From positions 1,736,001 to 1,800,000 of the forward strand of contig JALJCQ010000009.1 of assembly GCA_023091665.1 (NCBI GenBank): a stretch of 64,000 nucleotides of DNA, written 5' to 3'. The position numbers and the translations under genes were made by a program. This stretch comes from Pythium myriotylum (taxonomy: Eukaryota; Oomycota; Peronosporomycetes; Pythiales; Pythiaceae). This document shows positions 42,501 through 51,068 of the stretch, piece after piece. Each line of letters opens with the position of its first letter. Position 1 is the stretch's first letter. The notes below the pieces were generated by a model. The model saw only the letters and a program-made list of their open reading frames with translations, did no database searches and was not told where the DNA came from.

Positions 42501-43492
42501 TTCTCGCGCATGTGACGGTCGTCATCATCGATGTACGTAAACTGCGTGATGTCACTCCCACCATCGAGGCCCCACATCTCCTTCTCGCTTGCGCTAGCTC
42601 CGTGGAAGAGCTGGTAGAAGATGTGGTAGTTGCGCTCTCCCTTCTCTTGCGTCACAACTCGGGTCTTCTCGAGCAGATATGTCTCACACTTGGCACCGCA
42701 CAGCACCATCTTGTCACCGCGCTGTTTCTGAAACTGAAGCTGTGTGAACTTCCCAAAGCGGCTGCTGTTATCATTACGCTTCGTCTTGGCGTTACCGAAG
42801 CTTTCGAGCAATGGGTTGACGTCGAGAATGCGCTGGATCGTTGACTGGTGGTGCTTGGAGCTCGACGTATTGGAGATATTGGCGAGGTTATCCATGAGGA
42901 TCTTGGTTGTCTCCGTCTTGCCAGCGCCAGACTCACCGCTCACGAGGATACTCTGATTCTCACGCTGCGACGACATGTGCTTGTAGGCGGCGACCGAGAC
43001 GGCGTACACATGCGGTGGCAGCCCTTTGCGCGACGTCGCAGACAAGTACTTGGTGTGGAGGTCGCCCGTGTAGAGCTCCTCGAGCCATTGGTACGGGTTG
43101 AGAGCGAGGCAGATGTCTCCCGTGAAGGTGTACGGCAGTCTCGCCTTGAATCGGCGCTTGAGGTTGTAGAGGATGGCGGCCTCGTGGAGGTGGTTGAGCT
43201 CGATCATGTCATCGCAGCCGCTGCGCACCGACACATTGGTGTTCTGGAGCGGGAACTGCGGGTTGTCTTTGAGCGAGAGCTCGATCGTGGTCTTGGTCTT
43301 CTTCCTTCTCGGGTCCTCGTCCTCGTCTTCACGCGCGTCGTCGTCGGCGTCGTCCACCACGAGCGTCGCGACCTGTCGCTGGAGATCGACGGCCTCGACG
43401 GTCACGGGCACCCAGACGCGCCGTGGGTCGGGCGCGAAGCACCGCGCGCCCACCGAGATGCCGGCGGACGTGCCGCTGCGCGCTCTCGACAT
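39563..43492 (-). CDS. Unconventional myosin with IQ repeats and charged helix
   Basis: One 1309-aa exon. The motor domain runs about 60-780. It has a P-loop (GESGAGKTET, about 184), switch I (NDNSSRFGKFTQL), switch II (DIFGFESF), a relay region and a converter. The neck (about 794-910) has around six IQ-type repeats (IQRLWRGYVGRC and variants) for calmodulin-like light chains. A long alternating Arg/Glu segment (about 915-1050) is probably a stable single alpha-helix extending the lever arm. A further IQ (IQLQRVARGGLARQKF), a coiled coil and a Ser/Thr/Lys-rich tail complete it. No FYVE, MyTH4 or DIL cargo domain was seen. The class was not assigned; it probably belongs to one of the stramenopile-specific myosin groups. 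Confidence 0.9.
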   Translation of the reverse strand: MSRARSGTSAGISVGARCFAPDPRRVWVPVTVEAVDLQRQVATLVVDDADDDAREDEDEDPRRKKTKTTIELSLKDNPQFPLQNTNVSVRSGCDDMIELNHLHEAAILYNLKRRFKARLPYTFTGDICLALNPYQWLEELYTGDLHTKYLSATSRKGLPPHVYAVSVAAYKHMSSQRENQSILVSGESGAGKTETTKILMDNLANISNTSSSKHHQSTIQRILDVNPLLESFGNAKTKRNDNSSRFGKFTQLQFQKQRGDKMVLCGAKCETYLLEKTRVVTQEKGERNYHIFYQLFHGASASEKEMWGLDGGSDITQFTYIDDDDRHMREKDSRNYAKTKHALSLLGLSDDAQNALFQTLAGILHLGQAAFEADKTNEDGSHVLESSIMIAGELLGLELAPMEKALCTRTMKAGGDVYSVPLSVAQATSSRDALAKAIYSNVFDWMVIQINQSLSAPEGEVDHAIGVLDIFGFESFVHNSFEQLCINYANEKLQQKFTQDVFKAVQEEYETEQITWDHISYADNADVLALIEGKLGIIALLNEEIVRPKGNDEGFVGKLATSFRQQKKIIEFPRISRTQFSIHHYADTVKYEATGFLDKHKDALLPDLADLMRGSREPYVVHLFEPKQSEAAATTAPAPKARRFGGAGGGGNSDSQTVGTQFKLSLNRLMDNINKTSVHYIRCIKPNSEKSTTKIDEQMVVNQLRCAGVIEAICIARAGYPNRMKHEEFVQEFDIFLSDAERKRVGDERKLCVVLAKQFKLATPEEYQMGKSKIYLQQGVLERLEAARAEKLYAYVALIQSHWKRMVTRRWFLETYAALQLIQRRAHVYVAVTRFQRAQYSVRLLQRVWRGYVGRCEFHARLCDHRARQIQRLWRGYVGRCLYHQRLCEVCSVRIQCAWRCFVARKVLWQLQDEYEQEQSRLRALEKERLRKLELQRQREREEQERQRRLAEEAEAEARRLKQEQEERERREQEERERREREEFERLERARLERERREAEKRELERLEREREERERIEREERERREREEREAREQAEKAAIQLQRVARGGLARQKFAQLVLEDEIMKRKAAEEARRLLEGDPVQLEAARLENERLKEQLEELLEANIELETLTSEWKCEQDVLRATNHVQETDLKRQITQQKQKLETARGEYATLCAYIDQNGGELPVQPNDGDRPEGNDTDSDNDSVSSDEGGKEVSRKSPFMDDRQSSNVSSILQRPTRTQARKDVLRAGARQLGRAKKWVTSSANSKESKKAEQNDSNAKKAEQNDSNATNAVEPPSTAASTTSSSRTRTKSSARLPKFRWNKAST
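39681..39740. repeat. 30-bp direct repeat, two copies, in myosin 3' coding end
   Basis: Two adjacent near-identical 30-bp units (39681-39710 and 39711-39740, about three differences) encode a duplicated KKAEQNDSNA decapeptide in the myosin tail. It is a small in-frame tandem duplication. Confidence 0.9.
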
Positions 43493-43720
43493 TTCCGCTC
43501 TGCCTCCGTGACTCTACGCCCGACGACCGCCATCTGCCCACGACCACACGACACTCGAGGGCATGCCCAGCCGGACTGAAACGGTCAGTCGCGTGAGGGA
43601 ACGCGCCTCGAACCGTGCCTCAGCTGACTCTCACGCGGGTCACTAAAGCGAAGGCGACGAATCTCTGTACTAACAACAGGAGGGAACTGGCCTCTACGTT
43701 TCGCACCAGAAAGGTCTTCT

Positions 43721-45089
43721 TCACGCGCTCGTGAGCGCCGAGACGCCGGGGAGCTCCTTGCCCTCCAGCAGCTCGAGGCTCGCGCCGCCGCCCGTCGAGA
43801 TATGGCTCATCTGCGACGCCAAGTCGGCCTGTTCCACGGCCGCGACCGAGTCGCCTCCGCCCACAATCGTCGTCGCGCCGTTCTTGGTGCACTCGGCGAG
43901 CGTCGTGGCCACGCTCTTCGTGCCCTCGGCGAACTTGGGGAACTCAAACACGCCCATAGGTCCGTTCCATACGATAGTCTTGCAGTCGCGCAGCTCCTTC
44001 TCAAAGAGCCAACGCGAGTCCGATCCGATGTCCAGTCCAATCCAATCGGATGGAATCATGTGCGAATCGACCGTCTTCGACGTTGCTTCCGCGTCGAAGC
44101 GGTCACCGACAACCACGTCAGTAGGCAGGATAAGTTTCACGCCCTTCTTCTCAGCAAGTTCCATGATCTCACGGGCAAGCTCGATCTTGTCTTCCTCCAC
44201 GATTGACTTGCCGACATCAATGCCTTGAGCCTTATAGAACGTGAAGATCATCCCACCGCCAAGAAGAATCTTATCGCACTTGTTGATGAGTGATTTCAAC
44301 ACGGGGATCTTTGTTGAGACCTGCAGTACGTGCCAATTACACAGTTGAGCTGTTGTTGACCGAGCTCAAGCGCAAACGCAAGATACATACCTTTGCACCG
44401 CCAATCACGGCGCCGAGTGGGCGGACAGGATTGTCCACCGCACCAGCGAGATATTTCAGTTCCTTTTCCATCGTGAAACCGGCAACACTGGTCTTGATAA
44501 ACTTGGTGACGCCAGCCGTGGATGCATGTGCGCGGTGGGCTGCGCCAAACGCGTCGTTCACAAACACATCCGCGTTGTGAGCCAGTTTCTTGGCAAACTC
44601 TTCGTTGTTCTTGGTCTCCTCCTTGTAGAATCGCACGTTCTCGAGCAAGATTACTTCGCCATCGCCTAACTTTTCGATTTCTGCGGTGACAGCGTCACCG
44701 ATGCAGTCATCGAGCTTCTTCACGGGTCGCTCAAGCAGCTCGCTGAGGTGCTCAGCCACCGGAGTCAAGCGCATGGCCTCATTGACTTGGCCTTCTGGTC
44801 GCCCGAGGTGCGAGCACAGGATCGTTTTAGCGCCTACATAGTGCAACAGCTGCAATGTCGGAAGCACAGCACGAATGCGCGTGTCATCGGAAATCGTGAG
44901 TGGGAGGTGGTTCTTCTTGAACGGCACGTTGAGGTCGGCGCGTACGAGGACGCGCTTGCCGCGCAGGCACTGGGCGTCCGACAGCTGTTCGAGGCTGAGC
45001 TTCGCGCTCGAGCTCATGGCGGCTCGGCTCGCGAGCGCCGACGCCGAGCGGCGCAGCTGAAGCGAGGAGCGCGATCGCAGAAGCATCAT
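43721..45089 (-). CDS. PGK: Phosphoglycerate kinase with mitochondrial-type leader
   Basis: Two exons, 45089-44391 and 44320-43721 (70-nt intron), give 432 aa. PGK interconverts 1,3-bisphosphoglycerate + ADP and 3-phosphoglycerate + ATP. Family blocks are [77 protein letters not shown] and [10 protein letters not shown] near the C-terminus. A 25-residue extension ([20 protein letters not shown]) rich in Arg, Ser and Ala, with no acidic residue, precedes a second Met and the conserved enzyme. This fits mitochondrial import, known for lower glycolysis in stramenopiles. Initiation at the internal Met could also give a cytosolic form. Divergent from DCAF4 over 227 bp. Confidence 0.94.
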
Positions 45090-45316
45090 GGTCGTCTGGA
45101 AGCTGCTTGGAGAATGAGGTCCCGTCTTTGGCGTGTCTGTGGCTCCGAAAACACCAAGCAGAAGATTTGGATACTGCCACAGATCCAAGCAGTTGCCAAA
45201 TCGTTTGTGACAGATATGTACTTGACACCGAACGGATAATCCTTGGATGTTTTGCATCGTGTTTTACACATATGACATCGCTAACCTGCACCACTTAAGT
45301 TAACCACTGAGTGGAA

Positions 45317-47274
45317 ATGGGTCGGACCAAGAAGAATGGACGAGGAGGACGCGATCGAGCGAGCTTTCTGCGAGGTGGCGGCAAGAACAGACCTTCCAGC
45401 AATAGCGAAGGCTTTCGAGCAGAGCGGCACAATGCAGCTGAAGCGAATGCACCGAGCGCGGCTTTTCTAGCCGCGCTGGAGGCTCAGAGGGCCAAGCAAG
45501 CCGCAGAGGAAGCTCACCGCAATTCCACGGGAATGGCGCGAGATGATTCGGCACCAACGCCCTATGGGAGAGGTCAAGCTGGAACTGCGTCACAGCCTGC
45601 TGCTCTCCCGGGCTTCTACTTTGATAAGGCAAGAGGGAGATTCTTTAAGCTCACGAAACACCACGAGCAAGCACAGAAGCGTCGTCTCGCTGAGGAGCAT
45701 ACCTTCAGAGAAGAAAAGGGAAAAAATGTCAATCATATAGGCGTCACAAAGTTTCGGCGCCGTGGTTGGCTGGGTATCTTGGCGGAGCGTGAGATTCGGA
45801 ATGGTGTTTTTTCTCGATGCCGTGATCAGCGAGATATCATTCCGTCGTATCTCTCGTCGCAGTTGGTGAGGAGAACGTTGTCATCCACGCGAATCACCAC
45901 TTTTGACGTTTTCTTACCATTGGCATTTAGGCTTCCAAACTTCTCGCGCCAGTGGATGTGGAGATAAATGGTACTCGTGACCGATTCACGGCTATGGACG
46001 TGAGCTCAGACTCGTCTGTTCTTTGCATCGGGTGTAAGTGGGTTCTCTACCAACACGTTTGACAATTCTGACTACTATGCTTTCTAGCTGCATCAGGCCA
46101 ACTCCTGTCGTATTCCGCAACTGGGGATTCGAATCGGTGCTTCACATTATCTCCTACCGGAGCTGTGGATATGGATGCTTTCATGGTGCGCAACGTATTT
46201 TGAATCGTCCGAGCATGAGCAATAGGTAACATTGGTGCAGGTAACATCGGTTCGTTGCTGTCGAAACAATCGCGGGGTTCTCATGTCAGCAATTGGATCG
46301 GGAATCGCTCGAGAATTCGTCCCGCTCCTGTCTAGACGGTCCTCAGGACACCACAGTGGCCGAGTAGCTTTATACCACGACGAGACTTACCGGTTACCTC
46401 CGGTTCGTCGCAGTGACATGCTTGTGGAAGGAGTGATCAATTGACTGAATAGTAATGTGTGCAGTTATTATGGCCTCTGGATGACCCGTGGTTCGCAGAA
46501 TGGTACGTTAGTATAACATGAACACCACAAGTTCTGAAGCATGTTTGGCTAACGAAATTGAGCCTTTAGGTGTCCTACCGAGGCTAGTCTTTTCTCGGTT
46601 GGTCTGAATGGGCACAAAGGTGCGGCGATTGTAGATCATTTGGCATCCTCTCATACCGAGAGTGTCACGATGTCGCCTCAAGGACGCATAAAGAGCGATA
46701 CTCTCAGCCAGAGTTTCAGCCAACACGCATCAACAATTATTGTAAATGGAACGCGTAATGGCTCATGGTGGACATGGGACACGCGGTCACCAAAACGTGC
46801 AATGGAAGTTAGCGTTGGTGATACTCTGAGTACTGCGGGCATCCTTTGCCTTCGCGCACTCAGTGACGATCGGCGGTTGGTTATCCACAAATCTGACGGC
46901 GAGCTGGTCGTGATCGACCTGAGGTCGTCCCTGCATCAAGCAGTTACTTTACTTGTCAAGGGAGACAATAAAGTGTACCGTCCAATGCTACGTTTTGATA
47001 CGGTGGGTCAGCTGAACACGACGGGAAACCATCCAGCGGATCTTTAACCAATTTTTTTTTCACGAAGGATGAAAGCGAATCGATGATCGCTGCTACGACG
47101 ATGAACTCTATCGCTCTCTTCAATATGTCAAGCGGCATTATGATGAACAGAGTCGGCATTGTCAGTTCGTGTGAGTCAGAGCAAGGACTTGAGCAGGTCA
47201 TTTTTAGAAGCGGCGAAAGTCGGAACACTCTGTGGTCACTCAGTCGCACAAGGGTATATCGAAGCAGTAGTTAA
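45317..47274 (+). CDS. DCAF4: DCAF4-like WD40 protein
   Basis: Seven inferred exons: 45317-45865, 45931-46033, 46088-46185, 46241-46423, 46465-46502, 46570-47002 and 47068-47274, giving 536 aa in one frame. The N-terminus is Gly/Arg-rich and basic. LPGFYFDKARGRFFKL (about residues 100-115) is the entry motif typical of DCAF4/WDR21 proteins. WD-like blades follow, including SGQLLSYSATGDSNR, WPLDDPWFAEW, GSWWTWDTRSPKR and LVVIDLRSS. DCAF4 proteins are substrate receptors of CUL4-DDB1 ubiquitin ligases. The short fourth intron (41 nt) and the 38-nt exon are the least certain. The 3' end faces RSPH4 with about 65 bp between stops. Confidence 0.65.
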
Positions 47275-47340
47275 CGATGTGGAGCTAAATGAGCTTCACC
47301 AAGATTCTCACATTGTTATGCTCTCGTTCTTTCTTAGTGG

Positions 47341-48862
47341 CTACTCATCTTCTGTCTCCGGAGGTGTAGGATCGTCAAGTACGTCTTTTTGCTCGACGAG
47401 GCCTTCAAATCGTAAGATTGGCTTGGAATCAGCTTCAGAGTCTTGCGCAGCCTCAGTAATCGCCACTCCGAAACCATTTTGTAGTGGTTTAGGGAGACAC
47501 CTCTGGTATGGCTCGAAACTAAACTTCACGGCTTGCCCGACGTAAACATTAAGAAACTTTTTACCCACGGCAATGCTAACTGCGCCCGGCCAGATGAGGC
47601 TTCGCGCTACAGCAAATTCTCCAACCGCTGGAATAAGTGTGCCAGGATAACGTTCTAGCCTCCATGAACCTGGAGTATCGTCAGCAAGTGAGCGCAATGG
47701 AGGGGCAAATTCCTCGCCCTCCCAAGGGATCTCGTCACCGTCACTGTTTGTCTGCGCAGGCATTGGTGTCATTCGTCCATAAGAAGAGTTAATTTCCTTC
47801 GAGTAATGCACCCAGCTTCCAAGCTCTCCAAGCTGTTGTGCGGTGAGGATCGTGGGCTCCTCACTTGCAGGTTCAATTTCACCTGCTTCGTTGACCTGGA
47901 AGTACCCTGCAGGTGAAATCACTGTGCCAGCCGATATACGAGCGATCTGTGTGCGTAAGAAGTTCTTCTCAGTGCCTGGAAACGGTGGGTGTCCTACCAC
48001 CTGTAGTGTCGTTAATGAAGACAACCGTTCGTGTGGGGCGTGCCGAGACATACCTTGCCGTCCAAATTCCCACGCACATAACGACGCAGCTGCCTCGCAG
48101 CGATGATCTGGTCTCGCTTGACGTTGGGTAAGCGCACCCACTCGTATCCCCCGTCGTCCTTCATGGCCCAATACGTAAACTTGTTCGCACCCGTCGATCC
48201 TTCCTCTGCTTGAGCATCTTCCGGATCCGTTCCTGTCGCGAGCTCCCCTTCCGCTATGTAAAAATCTGCGTCCACGCCCAGGATCTTGCCCCAGAACCTC
48301 ATACTCGTGCTTCCGTTCGCCATCGCAAGGCGTTGAAGCGCAACTGAGAGGCGGAAGGTTTCACTCTTGGAGAAACCTATTCCGGCCCACTCGAACATGT
48401 TTGCCTCATCCAAAAGATCCGCGGTTCCAACCGGCTTCTCAGCTGCAGCCTCTTCCTCCGATTTGATCTACCACAAGCAAGTGCTCAGTCGCGGGTTGCC
48501 AAGCAATCAGAGACATCCGTCGCACCCGAAGTTGATCGAGCGCAGCATTCGCCCATTTCTCAACGTGCGCTTTCTGGGGTAGACATACGTGCGTGAATCC
48601 CCATACTTTCTCACAACGAGCAAGTCGCGAAACCAACGCTTTCTTTCTTGGCGCTCGACTCACTATTGTTGTTGTCGAGAGGCGGAGGTGGGACGTAACG
48701 CTGCTGCTTAACTATCGTCGACACGTACTCGAACGAATCTTGCAGATTCTCAGGCCGTTCGACCAAGATCTTCAGCAGCACATCGGAAAGGTGGTCGTAT
48801 AGATTGGTACCGTCGCTGCCTTCTTTCTTGAGGAAGGCTTTGGCTTCCTCCAGTGTTGTCAT
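47341..48862 (-). CDS. Radial spoke head protein 4/6
   Basis: Three exons, 48862-48638, 48467-48054 and 48000-47341, give 432 aa. RSPH4/6 forms the head of the axonemal radial spoke that regulates dynein in motile flagella. Matches include [83 protein letters not shown] and [10 protein letters not shown]. Length is close to Chlamydomonas RSP4/RSP6 (about 460). The first intron (170 nt) is longer than usual here and might hide a small exon. This gene implies a flagellate stage, such as oomycete zoospores. Confidence 0.9.
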
Positions 48863-49014
48863 CCCTGGCGTCTCTGAAGTGCTTTCTCACTGTTGGGTGC
48901 TGGGACCTGAGAAGTCGCGACTCTTTGACATCCACCTCGATCACAGGAACCCTCGGAAACTTCCAAAGCAGACGACAAACATGCATTTATTGTACTATTA
49001 CTCACTCTCGACTG

Positions 49015-50535
49015 TTACTCTTGGAGCCACTTGTGCTGGAGCAGTTGTGTCGCCGTGGGGCGAGATCCTGGTGAGATCTCAAGCATGCTCTGTACGAAGC
49101 TCTTTGCTTCCGGTGAAACATTCTGCCACCCTGGAAGGTGGTACCATATCGCACCGATACGGATGTCACGGAACAGCTCTGCTTCACTTCCGGCATGCTC
49201 AAATGGCACGTGCCCGCTCAGTAGCATGTAACTCAGGATACCTGCACTCCAGATATCGGCTGGCTGGGCGTACGTTCGACCTGACACGATTTCGGGACTC
49301 AGATACTGCGGTGTGCCGCACATGTCCTGAAGGTAGCCCGACACAAGATCGAGCTCCTTGGACAGGCCGAAGTCTGCCAACTTGACTTGGTAAGGCTCAT
49401 TGGGATCATTGGAGTCACTTGCAGTAAGCAAAACATTCTCAGCCTTGACATCTCGGTGGACAAGACTCATGGAGTGGCAATACTCAAGAGCTTGTAGCAA
49501 CTGCCGAATAATCGACTTCGCAACTGCCTCCGGAACGCGCTTTTGATCCCGCAGAAGACGTCGCACGCTTCCATGTTCACAGTAGTCAAGCACAAGGAAA
49601 TACTTGTCCTCCTCAGAGTAGAAGCCGTGGTGACCGACTACGTTAGGGTGGTTGAGGCGACTCAGCGAGGCAACCTCAGCAATCAACGTGTCGCGTCCGT
49701 CACGGGTTAGTTCCTCTTCCGTGACACACTTGACAGCAAAGTCTTCACCGGTTTCACGATGCGTAGCCTTGAAAACTTTAGCGAAACGACCGGTTCCCAA
49801 GTACTTTCCGAGCACATACTGATCATGGAAGTCAGGGCCAACATGCTCGTGAGCTAACTCGTCTGCTTCACGGTCATGTTCCTCATCAACAGCGCTCTCA
49901 CTCGGCAGCACCCCAACGGAAGCCATAGCACCACTGCTGAAGGCCCATAAGTCAGCATGATCCTCACTGACCTCGATGCACGTCGAGATGCCAGCGAGCT
50001 GAGCAACTTTCTCGACGTCCTCCGCACTGGCGTGCTCGTTACACATCGTCGCCCAGCCTGAGGGAGGCAGTAGCCCCCTCGCGAGCCCTTTTTGCTCCAA
50101 GTACAACTGCGGCATCATGCGGATGACTTTGGCCCCCGGGTAGATCAAATTCTCCACTTGCTCAGCAGGCAAGTCGCCCATCAACGCGACAAAGAGTCGG
50201 TTCTTCAACTGCTCTCCCAACGGCCGACCGATGTGTCTCTTGACTTGGTCTTGCTGGAGAGCCTCGCGTGCGTTCGTACCGATGAAGACTACGTCGCAGT
50301 CGCTGAGAATCTCGTGGTTCTGCTCGGTCGTCGTGAAGCCAAGCTCGTCGAAGACCTGCCGACGCTCGCGGGAGGGGTCGGAGGCCAGCAGCGTGGACAC
50401 GAGGCGCTGTTTCTTGTAGCAGAACTTGCGCTGGGGCGAAATGTTCTTGATGAGTTCGCGGGCTACGCGCTCGGCGAGGCGGCCGGAGCCGATGAAGCCA
50501 ACGCTCGTGATGCGCGAAGACAAGTGCGGCGCCAT
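49015..50535 (-). CDS. P5C reductase-like Rossmann domain fused to CaMK-like kinase
   Basis: One continuous 506-aa exon starting at ATG 50535. Residues 8-210 resemble pyrroline-5-carboxylate reductase and related NADP-binding dehydrogenases. There is a GXGXXX Rossmann turn (VGFIGSGRLAERVARELI, 12-29), a strand at DVVFIGTNA (81-89) and VIRMMPQLYLEQKGLARGLL, placed as the P5CR RxMPNTP motif. DLWAFSSGAMAS (195-206) resembles the start of the dimerisation region, which is otherwise missing. Residues 240-506 are a full Ser/Thr kinase: GTGRFAKV, K269, HRDVKAENVLL (360-370), DFG (388-390), GTPQYLSPE and DIWSAGI. The link is a short acidic linker with no splice site or frame change. The reductase part may sense nucleotide rather than catalyse. 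In-frame codons above 50535 lack an ATG. Confidence 0.85.
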   Translation of the reverse strand: MAPHLSSRITSVGFIGSGRLAERVARELIKNISPQRKFCYKKQRLVSTLLASDPSRERRQVFDELGFTTTEQNHEILSDCDVVFIGTNAREALQQDQVKRHIGRPLGEQLKNRLFVALMGDLPAEQVENLIYPGAKVIRMMPQLYLEQKGLARGLLPPSGWATMCNEHASAEDVEKVAQLAGISTCIEVSEDHADLWAFSSGAMASVGVLPSESAVDEEHDREADELAHEHVGPDFHDQYVLGKYLGTGRFAKVFKATHRETGEDFAVKCVTEEELTRDGRDTLIAEVASLSRLNHPNVVGHHGFYSEEDKYFLVLDYCEHGSVRRLLRDQKRVPEAVAKSIIRQLLQALEYCHSMSLVHRDVKAENVLLTASDSNDPNEPYQVKLADFGLSKELDLVSGYLQDMCGTPQYLSPEIVSGRTYAQPADIWSAGILSYMLLSGHVPFEHAGSEAELFRDIRIGAIWYHLPGWQNVSPEAKSFVQSMLEISPGSRPTATQLLQHKWLQE

Positions 50536-51068
50536 CTTAATCGGCTGCAGCTGGAGAGACGGCGGCGACGGCAAGGGGGCGAGCGGCGGGCTGCATTCGC
50601 TAGAGCGTCTCGCGGGGTCGAGCCGGGAGAACGCCAAGTGCGACGGGCGGGCAGCGCCCAGCCAACAAGCGTGCTTGCGATGAGCCCCGAGGGATGATGA
50701 GACGGAGGCAGGCGCCGCGCTGATTGGGCGGTTTTAACACAAACCGTTCGCAGATTTATGCGGCGAGAGGGGGCTGCTTGCAGCAGGGCGTCCTCTCTTC
50801 AGTGGGTCTGAGAACCAGGGTCGCCTGTCTCGAGTTCTCGCTGAGACCTGGCTTTTGCAGACGGCCGACCGACTGGTTGAGGTTTCGCGAGAGGAACTTC
50901 AACGGGAAAGTAGCAATCATCACTGTGATGCGACGGCAATGATGCTCCAACAGCCCAGGCCTGCTGGTCCGCGCCGCATCTGACCAGCACCTCGGCAGAC
51001 ATGCACCGAGGTGACCTTTCGCCGTCCTGCAATGGCGTTAAACGGTCTATTTTGGATCTCTAAGCAGC
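50536..51068. other. Intergenic region, kinase fusion promoter and LysRS 3' flank
   Basis: A 533-bp gap between two minus-strand genes. It should contain the promoter of the reductase-like/kinase gene (high GC near 50540-50700) and the 3' UTR of the synthetase gene. No repeat, RNA gene or conserved element was recognised. Confidence 0.35.
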
